Origin: Rhizoclosmatium globosum
Taxonomy: Eukaryota; Chytridiomycota; Chytridiomycetes; Chytridiales; Chytriomycetaceae
Direction of reading: 5' to 3'
Length of the DNA stretch: 60,124 nucleotides
NCBI GenBank assembly: GCA_002104985.1
Contig: MCGO01000223.1
Location: 1-60,124, forward strand
Made by a program: the position numbers and the translations under genes. This document shows, piece by piece, positions 23,462 through 33,610 of this stretch. The notes beneath the pieces are model-generated. The model did not search any database and was not told the DNA's origin. It saw nothing but the letters and a program-made list of their open reading frames with translations. Position 1 is the first letter of the stretch, and every line of letters begins with the position of its first letter.

Positions 23462-23523
23462 CCAGCCTCTCCTCTCTCTTCTTCTTAGAAACAAAGAGGA
23501 GAGGCTCAAAGAGGAGAGGCTGG
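23462..23523. repeat. 13-bp inverted repeat with an extra direct copy
   Basis: CCAGCCTCTCCTC at 23462-23474 is the perfect reverse complement of GAGGAGAGGCTGG at 23511-23523. Inside the loop, GAGGAGAGGCT occurs again at 23496-23506, so either right arm could pair with the left. Could be a small transposon remnant or a hairpin; function unknown. Confidence 0.7.
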
Positions 23524-23552
23524 ATTCGAGCCTGGGATTAAGGACATGTAAT

Positions 23553-23600
23553 AGATTATGCTTCACCGCAATAGTAGGCTGAGTTGGAGAGCAAGAGTGC
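23553..23600 (+). pseudogene. Degenerate duplicate of the last BolA exon
   Basis: The segment from CACCGCAATAG to AGAGTGC (about 23564-23600) matches the BolA terminal exon (23224-23260) at about 34 of 37 positions, and the similarity extends weakly upstream over the splice acceptor (TAGATTATGCTT versus TAGAAATGCTAC). No other BolA exon is nearby and the reading frame has a changed context, so this is a non-functional exon copy. Confidence 0.7.
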
Positions 23601-24596
23601 ATTGCGTTTGATGATAGAGCTGCCGTGAATTTGATAATGATACATGGGTGTATGAATCGGCCATAACCAGCTCACACTTGCCTTCAAAACCTATGGGGGT
23701 GGCTTCAAAACTTCCAGATGCTAACGGATTAGATTGAATCCATACTCCGACCTCCGCCCGTTTACTGATTCGAAAAACAATCGAGAGAATTAGAGTGAAT
23801 CTGTGAGAGTGGTGTTGACTCGGGAAAGTCCGTGATCGAACAAGATGCTTTTTGTGTTTTGTGTCGGGAGCAACTGTCACCGGAGGAGTTGCTCTAAAGT
23901 TCAAAATGTTGTGAATTGGAACGAAAGCCTTGGGCTGCACATAAAAATTTTTAAATTTATTTCGCTATATGAAACGTCCTCTCACAATAAAGAAAGCCAA
24001 ACTGACGCGTGCTGTGACGAAAGCGAAATTTTACTATTGTTCTTCAATTGGATAAGATTTTAAGTGCTCCGGATGTGGCGTTGCCGGCGCATGTCAACCT
24101 CCGATCTTCAATCAGGTTCGAGAATGCAAATTTACACACTCTGCAAGCAATACATAAAACTACCTCAACTGAAGTAGAAATACAACACCTTGTGAGCGTA
24201 TTTTTTTCATTGCTATTAAAATCTTCTCAAAGCCAGCCATCTCCACTTCCCAGTTGCTTCCCACACGCTTCTCGTCCCTTATACAACCGTATATTCCGAC
24301 AGCCCTTCACTTCCGAAGCATAATTATATGAGGCATGCGTTCCGGAGCACACCGGGACGATTTGAGTCTAATTGTGAGTCTGAACAGTGTCGAACATTAG
24401 CAAAATTTCGGTCTGCAAATTACACTCATTGAAAATTTCAAGCCCGAGAGCCTTGGAGGACACAAAAGAAAAACGACGGTAGCATGCTCTCCCCTTTCTT
24501 TTCTCCCAAAGATAATAATTGACGATTTCAAGTGGTAATCGACTTTGCAACTTAACGACGTTGGTCGCTTACTTGTTTCCGTCAATTAGAGACATC

Positions 24597-27446
24597 ATGA
24601 CGGTTGTCCATACTGCTCTCCTTGCTCTCGGTGTTCTCAGCCAGTTCGTAGCTGCAGTCCCAGTCGCCCCTGCTTCTGACGTAAAATATGTCAAGCTTCC
24701 AGGATTGAAGATTGATACCAAGGAAGCATATGGGGTTCTCTCAGTGGATCAATGTGCTGTCAATTGCGAGGCTTTGCCTGACTGTTCCGGTTTTGTGTAC
24801 AAGACTAGTGACAAGACGTGTGCGCTACTGGGCAAAGTCATGGATGCGTTTGCAAAAGATGCGAACATCGATTCGTATGTCAAGAGCAACGGCTCAGGTT
24901 TTGTCAAAGGGTTTGATTACGGCGGTAACAACATCAAGAACGACGGTGTTACTGTCACAGACTCAGAAGACTGTCGAAGCAAGTGCGGGAAACAAGTTAC
25001 TTGTATTGCTGGAATCCTAGTTCCTACTGATGCGAATTCAGAAGCTGGTCTATGTTTCTTTCAGACCGCATTGGTTGGAGCTAACCTCGTGTCAGCTGAT
25101 AAAAATATCATCGTTGTCCCAAGGGGAGTTGGTGACAAATACACTGTTTCTATTCCTGATCCTCCTCTAGTTTCTAATGAAGTTAAATATGTCAAGCTTC
25201 CAGGATTGAATATTGATACCAAGGAAGCATATGGGGTTCTCTCAGTGGATCAAATGTGCTGTCAATTGCGAGGCTTTGCCTGACTGTTCCGGTTTTGTGT
25301 ACAAGACTAGTGACAAGACGTGTGCGCTACTGGGCAAAGTCATGGATGCGTTTGCAAAAGATGCGAACATCGATTCGTATGTCAAGAGCAACGGCTCAGG
25401 TTTTGTCAAAGGGTTTGATTACGGCGGTAACAACATCAAGAACGACGGTGTTACTGTCACAGACTCAGAAGACTGCCGAAGCAAGTGCGGGAAACAAGTT
25501 ACTTGTATTGCTGGAATCCTAGTTCCTACTGATGCGAATTCAGAAGCTGGTCTATGTTTCTTTAAGACCGCATTGGTTGGAGCTAACCTCGTGTCAGCTG
25601 ATAAAAATATCCTCGTTGTCCCCAAAGAAGTTGGTGACAAATACAAAATTTCAACAACTGTAGTTGCCACTGTTGTATCCACTGTCATCCCGACTGCTTC
25701 CACTGTTTCTAAAGCAGACTCTAATGGACCTACCACTTTAGAAAAAACAGGCTCTACTGACTCTACTGTTTCGATCATTACCCATACTACTGTCTCTTCA
25801 CACTCCACAGATTATATCATCTCAACCATCGTTTCAAATAGTTATGTAACTCTCGCAACTGCAATTCCTGGCAGTAGCACATTTGCTTCAAATGGCAATC
25901 CAACTCTCACAACTATCTCGGCTCCTGCGGTTACGAAGAACAGTGATTCTTTTGCTACCTCGACAGAGTCTCAAAAAGGGACAGTCGCTACTCTGACCAC
26001 CACAGCCCCATCAGCCGCTACTTCTTCTGCCATTTTTTCTGGTTGCAACCCACTTCTTCCAACTGATGTGAAGACAAACCCTTGTCCGGCAATCACAAAA
26101 CCATCCGAAGCGATCGATAAACTCCTTGCCAGCGTTAAGCAACCAACAAACAACACGCTTCCAAAATACACTGGTGATGCTGCTGCTGTCGTTGCTAAAA
26201 TGAACTTCAAGGTAAGTCCTATAAACTCAGAAATCAGCTCTAACTCATGAAAACTAGATTCCATCAGCTCTTGGAAACGTTGACGTTGCAAAAATCAACT
26301 CAATCTTTACTATTGTAGAAACTGTTACTCCTGGAAAGCCCTCTTCTATTGCAGGCGCTGAAATGCCGGCAGTTAACAACACTGCAGCGCCAGGATTAAA
26401 CGCAGTTGCCTTGCTTATCACTCCAAATGGCTACACCGCTTCAAGTTTCTCCACTCCAAGTGTTTACGTTGCTGGAGTTGCGAACGCAGCGATCGCAGGG
26501 GATGGTATAAACAATAGAATTATAAAGGCGTTTTATATTTTTAACAGTTTTTGATTTAGGATTCTCGATTACTTACCTGCTTCCAAACACAATCTCAAGT
26601 ATTTGGTACACGTTGGACTTGGACGAAAACGGTTCTTTGACGATTCTTGCAATTACTGGAAGAACTCCGATTGCCTCAGTTATTTTTGCTGGAAAGACGA
26701 CCTCAAAAAGAAGAGCTGGAAATGCACCAAGCTTTACCATTGTTACAGCTGTTGCTCCCATTGAACTACCAGCACCTGTGGTGCCAGCCACTTCCGCCAC
26801 TGCTCAAGCCACTTCTACTGTTTCTGCTTCCCAATCCACCCTTGCATCTGGTACTGGGTCTCCTTTACTAAGCTCTTCTGCCGCCTCTTCAGTTTCAGCT
26901 TCACAAGTTGTCGCTTCTTCTGCCGCCGCTTCAACTAGCAAGGTCGTAGCTACTTCAGCCGCGACAGTTGCCCCAACTACCACTGCTTCAACCAATGCCG
27001 CCACTACTGCAAACGCAGCGGGCCTCACTATCAACTGCCCATCTGGATGCAACCTTTGTGTTGTCAACAATTCAGCCTATGTCAACCAAACTTGCAACCA
27101 AGGTCAAACTGTCACCGCTCCAGCAAACCAGAACGGTCTCTCGAATGTTTGTTATGTGGATGGATCGAGTACTGTCGTTCAATGGTGTAATCAGGGTATT
27201 ACTGTTGTCCCTGCAACTGTTGTTGTAACCACTGTCGTCACTGCCATTAATGGAAACAACGGTGGTAACGGAAGCAACAACAACGGAAACAACGGCGGAA
27301 ACGGGGGTAACGGCGGTAATGGTGGAAACGGTGGAAACGGCGGTAATGGTGGTAACGGCGGCAACGGTGTGAATATCAAAGTCAGCAATGCATTTACCAC
27401 TGCCATCTCCATTTTCTCTGTCAATTTTCTTGCTTTCGTGATGTAA
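24597..27446 (+). CDS. Secreted PAN/apple-domain wall protein, likely GPI-anchored
   Basis: Signal peptide MTVVHTALLALGVLSQF is followed by two nearly identical Cys-rich units of about 167 residues. Each unit has two PAN-like Cys patterns (DQCAVNCEALPDCSGFVY and DCRSKCGKQVTCIAG). Next come a long Ser/Thr-rich stalk, a globular part (LITPNGYTASSF), a Cys-containing segment (CPSGCNLCVV), Asn-Gly repeats and a hydrophobic C terminus (TAISIFSVNFLAFVM) that looks like a GPI-anchor signal. Introns at about 26212-26258 and 26506-26559. At 25252-25255 unit 2 reads CAAATG where unit 1 has CAATG, so the frame moves by +1; the rest of the gene continues in the new frame. Probably an assembly insertion, otherwise a broken allele. 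Role in adhesion is inferred. Confidence 0.78.
24684..25646 (+). repeat. Near-identical tandem duplication, about 450-bp unit, 501-bp period
   Basis: The segment 24684-25130 recurs at 25185-25646 with only about eight substitutions plus one inserted A near 25253. The period (501 bp) is a multiple of three. The short linker VSIPDPPLVSNEV is present only between the units. The high identity points to a recent duplication or gene conversion. Confidence 0.93.
27247..27369 (+). repeat. Asn-Gly-Gly codon repeat in the PAN protein
   Basis: Tandem 9-bp units (GGTGGTAAC-like) encode repeated Asn-Gly-Gly near the C terminus, just before the hydrophobic tail. Such flexible Gly-rich linkers precede GPI sites in fungal wall proteins. 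Length is likely variable between strains. Confidence 0.85.
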
Positions 27447-28162
27447 GTTTATTTCTACGAACCTCTTTCGTTTCTCTTTTTCCTTTCTTAACTTTATGAA
27501 TCTCTTTTTATTCTGAATCTTCTGTTTTTAGCCAATTTTTTTAAACGCTTTTCGAGAGGAATTTGCTGATATTCTGGGTTTTGGGATTTTTTGTTGTTGT
27601 GATGATTGGGTTTAACTCTTTGGTAATAAATTGGGCTTCTCGAACTTTTCTCGCTCTAAACCCATAATATCTTGATTAAGGCCCTCAAAACTTGAAAATG
27701 AGCCCGATGTTGGGCTTGTATTGATAAAATGCTCAATTTGGAGCAACCCAAATCTTCAACCAATTGAAATATTAAAATCGTAAATATTCAAACGAAAAAA
27801 GGCATTTAAATGTCCTATCTTTTCATTCCTACATCTTAATGTGTTCAGATTTAAGCAGCAGACGCATGTGTTCCAAGAAGCACTTTGATAAATTGAGTTG
27901 AAAATTTCTGAATGCACGTGTTTTTCTGTTGTCCCTTCAAAAATCTTGCATGTTCACATTCGTTTGATTGCATAACACATGTAATCGACGGAATCTTGGT
28001 TCCCACGGATGCTTCCTCTGGTCTATATTACTTCATAGGACGTTGAACGTTAAGAAACTTGCGTCAGCTATCAATTGGTTTGCATAATTGAATGAGAAGT
28101 CTCTTGAACATAATACCCATCAGTTAAAAGACAAATATGTCAAGAGAACTGTATTCATGCCG
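27447..28162. other. AT-rich intergenic, convergent genes
   Basis: About 700 bp between two convergent genes. T-rich tract after 27470, then AT-rich sequence without open frames of note. No repeat or RNA gene identified. Confidence 0.5.
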
Positions 28163-31100
28163 TCAACGCCAAAGATCTATGTTTGCCTTCATCTTCTCAC
28201 CAACAACACAATTATACTCAGCCTTACAATCAGCTTTCGTCTCCCTCAACATACTCGTCATACTTTCCTTCTTGAATTTTCGCCACTGCTTACGTTCTTC
28301 CTCCTCCTCATATATACGGACACACTCTTCATCCGTAATAGCAAGCAACCGATTACTAGCACCAAGCTCTCTCAACTCCAAACGCGCCGTGGACGCCGAA
28401 CTCGCCACAAGCGTAACACCACCCCCACTCACAACACCTTTCCGATCATGCACCGGCTTCACAACACCTCGCATACTAACACGCTTTTCAGGACTAAACC
28501 CATGCGTATCAGTTTTCACGGTATGCCTGATCTCACGCATTTCCTTCTCCTTCCCCATCGCGACTACATCGCCCAGGTCTTCATACACCCAATCTTCTGT
28601 CTCCAGTTTCGAAAAGTCCCAATCTTCACGGAGATCCATAGCCATTCCTTCTTCCAGCGCTGTTTTGCGACGTATGGGATCGGATAGTTGTAAATTGTAC
28701 GCGGCTTGAAGTAGAACGCGGTCGTGACGGGTTGCGGCTTTGATTGTGAATCGAGAGTTTCTATTTGATGGTGTTTGGTGGTGAGGCATCATCATCATAA
28801 GTGGGTTTCCCGCAATATTATTCGGGTCTGTAACAGAATTTTGTGTAGCGACTGAAGTTGCGGGGGTAGGAAGTGTTGTCGACGCTGTCTTCTTGGCATT
28901 TGATTCCTCTTGCAGAATAATAGCTTCCGTACAAAGGATAGTTCGTGCGCCGAGTATTGCAACGCGAACTTGAATCGGTCGATTGTTGTATTGAATTTGC
29001 TTGTAAAGTACCACAGCTCCGTCTTTGATAAAGAAGATTTCTTTGCATGGATCACCTTCCTTAATAATGAGCTGCGATTCTTCAAACACCTGGAGCCACA
29101 TGACTGAGGCGACAATTTGCAAAGCCTCGTGTTTCCATTCTGAAAACAAATGCATCGATTTCAGGAAGTTTGCGACTTCGTCTTGAGATCCTATTATGAT
29201 GAAGTTTAAGGTTAACGCCATTTTGGGTCGTTAGAAACTCACGTCGATGAGAAGCCTTAATAACACGATTGTAATCAACCTTACTGATTTCGATTATTTC
29301 ACAGTATTCATTCGTAAGGATCGAAGCAGTACGAATAGAATCATTCATCAAACCAATGTCACCAAACCCGTTTCCTGGATGAAGTGATCTGAGTCTCACT
29401 TCATCCTTCAAATCACCAGTGTATGTTTTCATAACGCTCACAGAACCTGAAAGAATAATATGCCATGCTCTAGCCATTTCATCTGGGAGGATCGTATTTA
29501 AAGCTTGGCTTCAAGAACCATAACTTACTTTGTTTGAAGACATACTCATTCCTCGAAAATTCCCGATACACCAAACTACTTCCACACACTTCCTTTACCA
29601 CAAAATCACTCATTTTTGCAAACGCAGGTTGACACCGCAACAGGTTGAACAGAATCGCAATCTCATCCTTTGTTCGATCCCAAGCCGTCTTTTTCAGAAT
29701 CAATACAATTTCATCATGAAACAGATTCCATAGCGAGGAATTAGGCACCTTGTACGATATGATTTCTGCAGGTGTCTTGAGAGGTTTCACCGTATTATGG
29801 AGGGACGATTTACGCCTCTTAATTTTCAACTTGACGACGCTCTCAGAGCGAGAATAAGTTGACTCGGAACGGTTTCGTATGGACATGCTCCGTTCAGCCA
29901 TCGTGGAAGTTCTGCGATTTCCAGCTCCGATTGCAAACGACGATTTACGCCGCATTAGCGATTCAGTTCGCTCTTTTTGAAGTACATTTGCTGTGAAACT
30001 GAGTGGCTTGCTTGTCGTTGAATCGCGGAGGTGAGATCCTGAACGGCGTCGTGCGAATAAAATTGGGTTACTCGTCATGACTTCGACATCTTTCACGAGA
30101 GATACGCGGGTTCTACGTCTTGTCGTTGAAAAGCGGGGTGTTTTGGGGGTTCCAAGAGGAGTGGGGCCAGATACGGTGATTCCTGGTGTGCCTGGAACGC
30201 CGTACAGCAATGCGTTGTCTGCTTGGATCTTTAGAAATCCAGAGATGAACTCTCGCACTGAAAAATTGGCTGCATTGACGTCGGCTGTTTCAGGTCGCGG
30301 TTCAAAGTATTTTCCTTCTTCGTCGCGGACCTTGAGTACAGTATGTCAATCAGCCTTGGAGAGACGAAACAAAACGCTTACCCAATCAGCAAAGTTCTTG
30401 GAATCTGGTGTGACTAGGTTCTCTCGAAAATCCAAAATATCTCGCCCAATCTTTGCTCGTGCATGTTCATACTTCAAAATCTTGCGAACACGTTGAATTT
30501 CTTCGAGTGTAGCTCCTTCTCCGTGCTTTTCGTTTTTTAGAAGCATACGAATACAAGCCGGGATGTCTGGGTTTTTGAGTGCGGCTGCCTCTTTCCTTCG
30601 AATTTGAGAACCAACACTACGTACATCTCCTGGAGGGATCGGCTTTGGTGGCTTCATATCTTCAATCAGCTTATTCTTTTCACTTTTGATTTTCACGGCC
30701 CCTCCGAATACGACAATCGTATTTTGAAGAAGTTCCGTACCTGTTGTAAAGCGTTATACAAGTATGCCAGGAAAAGAGAAACAAAGCAAACCTCTTCGAC
30801 TCTTTCTTCTCGCCATCTGTTTAGCCATTTCTTCGGCTTCGATATCTTGTTTACTTCCATCCCACATTTCTCGAGACCAACACCCTTGAACTAACCACAT
30901 GAACACCGTGTGTAAATAATCCAACTTTGCTTCTATAGTCTCCAACCGATTCAAAGCCCGATTGTTCGTCCACATTTCTCTCGGCTGGCCCGTCGCATAG
31001 TCCAAACAGTTATAATCGATAAAATCAGCTGTCTGGTCATACAACGCAGAAACCTGTACATTAATATCGTGACGCGTAGCTTTCTCTTCGATAAACTTTT

Positions 31101-31584
31101 TCTCGTATTGTAAATGGTTTGGATTCTCTTTGGCAAGCAAGTCTCGAATCACAGCGTTTTGACTTGACATGAGTCCTGCTTCGCCAGGTAATATTGTTTT
31201 TAGAAACGGATCTGTTTGAACTTCTTTCTTTGAGTGGTGATGGTGAGCGCCGCGGTCTGTTTCAATAGCACGGAGGACGGGAAAGTAAAGGACTTTTGGG
31301 ACTTTCTTGAACTCTTGTGGTGCGGTTTGGGAGATTCGAGGAGGATCGAGAGCTTGTTGAGTAATTTCGTAATTGTTGGAAAACTTTGGTGAGGACGGTT
31401 GAAGGGGAGGTAGTTTTGGAGGAACTGTGGGGTGAGTGGATCCAAGTGTGTCGATATCGCGTGCTTCGTTGTACTCCAAAATTTTCCTGACAGAGCGCGG
31501 AATAAACTTTGTATCAAGTCGTTTGGTTGTTTTCCGTTGGTGCACAGTGGGGATAGGATCTATGAGCAGAGAATGGACGTCCAT
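28163..31584 (-). CDS. Protein with two cyclic-nucleotide-binding domains (CNBD2-like)
   Basis: About 1080 residues in five exons, with phase-consistent junctions SRRGTELLQNT, FADWVRDEEGKYFE, VFKQNEMARAWHII and ASHRRSQDEVANF. N-terminal third: disordered, then a helical segment (RALNRLETIEAKLDYLHTVF). Middle: basic Ser/Arg-rich stretch. First CNB domain: WHIILSGSVSVMK and the phosphate-binding cassette GFGDIGLMNDSIRTASI, in which the Arg that grips the cyclic phosphate is present. Second CNB domain: LIIKEGDPCKEIFFIKDGAVVLYK, without a recognisable cassette, so it may be structural only. C terminus: charged coiled coil. Similar proteins occur in sperm and flagellated protists; a flagellar or zoospore role is inferred. 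The gene is intact. Confidence 0.82.
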
Positions 31585-31719
31585 TTCAATGAAGTAGTGG
31601 GATACAAGAGATTTACAAGTTACATCCGTCAGACTCTATTTCTATCCAGCTATGAACTTCCGCAAGACTCAATTCGATGGTTATTCCTCCATTAAGATTT
31701 CAAATTGGATCAAGTTCAA
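31585..31719. promoter_or_regulatory. Short divergent promoter
   Basis: Only about 135 bp separate the start of the CNB protein (minus) from the start of the ectodomain protein (plus), so the two genes probably share regulatory DNA. No specific element is recognised. Confidence 0.4.
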
Positions 31720-32721
31720 ATGAGCGCAGCCGACTGTGTTTCAGTGCACAACTTGGATGATGTGCATTCACCTGTACCAAAGAACCGAAACAAGCTGTGG
31801 ATTGGAATAGCAGCTGTTTCAATAGTGATCATTTCAGTGGGAGTAGGCCTTGGAGTATCCCTCCGAAACACAGGCACTTCCCCTCCATCTCCTTCACCAC
31901 TGTCTCCTTCATCAAATCCCGCCTCAACTCCCGCCAGTCCTTCTCCGCCACCAAAACTCCCCTCGTCGAATCCGGATCCACACGCGCTCGCCAACTCGCT
32001 CTTCCCGCCAACCTGTTCCTTCTACATCGACACTCTCCGCACAAACATCAACGCATCCGTCAAAAGCGGGAATGTGCTGCACAACGGATTCACGCCACTG
32101 GCCCAGTACGACTGCGCAGCCAACTCGTTCCCTCGGTGCTCGTTAAAGGCCGATGGCGTCACTTGGGACGGCGATCAGGACTTTGTCTGGAACGAGAATG
32201 TCTTCAACGCTTCATCGTCGTTTCGGTACAATACGATTTGGTTCTTTCAGCTCATTGGCGACATGGACGATTTGTTCCATGAATGCGATGATTACCCGCA
32301 GGCGTTTGATGTATCCAAACTCAGCTCGACGCCATTGAACCTAAAACCAAACTGTATTTCGTTCGGGAAATGGTGTCGTACTTGGGCTGGCACGGTGGCA
32401 GCTGGTCAAAAGGTTGATATTCAGGGAACTCTGTATTCCGTTGAAGCTGCATTCCTCAAGTTATCAAACAACAGAACCAAGATTGATTTCAAGGATGAGC
32501 CCATCACGGCGAGTTATTTGAGGCAGATGCCCGTGGCAGATCAACAAGCGATTGCAACTCAATATATGAACACACTTGGAAATGGAAATTGTATCACCGA
32601 TCAACACTTTTGTTTCGAATGTAACGGGGATCCAAATCATTGTTCTGTTGCAGACGGTTGCTTAAGATATGCGGATCCAAAAAACTCAACATGGCAGGGC
32701 GATGGATACTTTTGCCCTTGA
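31720..32721 (+). CDS. Single-pass membrane protein with Cys-rich ectodomain, unknown
   Basis: Single exon of 333 residues from ATG 31720 (the frame is open slightly upstream, but only from a TTG). After a 30-residue cytosolic part comes one membrane segment (LWIGIAAVSIVIISVGVGLG), a Pro/Ser-rich stalk, and an ectodomain of about 240 residues with many Cys (PPTCSFYIDTL, YDCAANSFPRCS, NCISFGKWC, CITDQHFCFECNGDPNHCS) and NxS/T sites. This is a type II topology. I do not recognise the ectodomain; it is neither lectin nor protease by visible motifs. It could be lineage-specific. Confidence 0.72.
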   Translation: MSAADCVSVHNLDDVHSPVPKNRNKLWIGIAAVSIVIISVGVGLGVSLRNTGTSPPSPSPLSPSSNPASTPASPSPPPKLPSSNPDPHALANSLFPPTCSFYIDTLRTNINASVKSGNVLHNGFTPLAQYDCAANSFPRCSLKADGVTWDGDQDFVWNENVFNASSSFRYNTIWFFQLIGDMDDLFHECDDYPQAFDVSKLSSTPLNLKPNCISFGKWCRTWAGTVAAGQKVDIQGTLYSVEAAFLKLSNNRTKIDFKDEPITASYLRQMPVADQQAIATQYMNTLGNGNCITDQHFCFECNGDPNHCSVADGCLRYADPKNSTWQGDGYFCP

Positions 32722-32842
32722 CCTTGATCTCATAGACATAGAAACAAAAACCAAAGTACAATTAATAAAGTTCTAATTCGATCGAGATTCAGACTGTAAA
32801 TTGTTACAACAAATACGTTAGCTTTCATCCCCACTGGCAATA

Positions 32843-33389
32843 CTAAGATTGTAAAACAAGTTGCTTATCCTTAAACGATGCAGACGATTTCGATATCGCA
32901 CTGAGAAGGTCAATCCCTTTTCCTTTCGGACCCACAATCTTGAAGTTACCCTTCCCATCAATCAGATCCCTTGAATCCAACCCCGCAAACAACATACACG
33001 CCCCTACGTCATACCCTTCCTCAATTTCTTCCAAAACCCCAACTTAGGGTTTTGCGGCAATCTTCAACGGATGTAAACTTGGGGGTATCAATGACTCCAT
33101 ACGACAGGCCCGTAACCGTCACCTTTCCTGTATCCTTGAAACACGTTGTAACGCTGTCGTCACTACGGCCCTTTGCTTCGTGGTTTCCAAGAACAAAGCA
33201 AGTAGCTTCTGATTCTCGATACGTGAAGCCGACACATCCGTCAAAGTACGATTCGCAGAGTTGTACGCATGAAGAGAAGGGACCTGAGAATGTAGCAATG
33301 TAAGGTGTGTCAAACACTGCTTGTGGGAACTGGACGAACCCAGCTTTTGTCAGACTGGTAAACAGGAAGACGAGGAAGAATGGAGTCAT
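32843..33389 (-). CDS. Small secreted PAN-like protein, one frame break
   Basis: Signal peptide MTPFFLVFLFTSLTKAG, then Cys-spaced segments SSCVQLCESYFDGCVGFTY and SEATCFVLGN, and a second half with VEDCRK ... GACMLFAG. The pattern is that of the two PAN-like halves in the large protein at 24597-27446 (DCRSKC...GLCFF), so the two are distant relatives. The frame shifts by one base at about 33034-33050, inside C- and T-rich runs; without it the protein would be about 180 residues. An intron cannot explain it because no GT-AG pair of reasonable length is present. Function unknown; probably a wall or extracellular carbohydrate-binding protein. Confidence 0.6.
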
Positions 33390-33610
33390 TATCTGTCGAA
33401 TAGAGCGGTTAGTTCATCGATTTCCTAGAGAGAGACTGCGGAAGAGACTAACTGAGGAGGAGGGACTGACTGAGTACTGATATTTGCAAATTTTTCAGCC
33501 ACGATTTTTTTTGAGGAGAATATAAATTGGATGTAAACACACGTTTATTCACAAATTCCACCAAAACAACACAGGATCGTCCTCAACCAATCCCCCGCAA
33601 AAACAGACAA

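Larger units (their letters stand above)
23263..24596. other. Intergenic stretch between BolA and PAN-domain genes
   Basis: 1.3 kb without a supported gene. It contains a 12-nt direct repeat (AACTTTTCAGCC at 23409-23420 and 23425-23436), a 13-bp inverted repeat at 23462-23523 and a degenerate copy of the BolA last exon at 23553-23600, listed separately. Open frames here (for example 23563-23940 minus) look accidental. Confidence 0.5.

Noticed and set aside
23462..23523. Inverted repeat read as a transcription terminator
   Set aside because: Intrinsic hairpin terminators are not used for eukaryotic mRNA genes and there is no T-run after it; kept only as a repeat.
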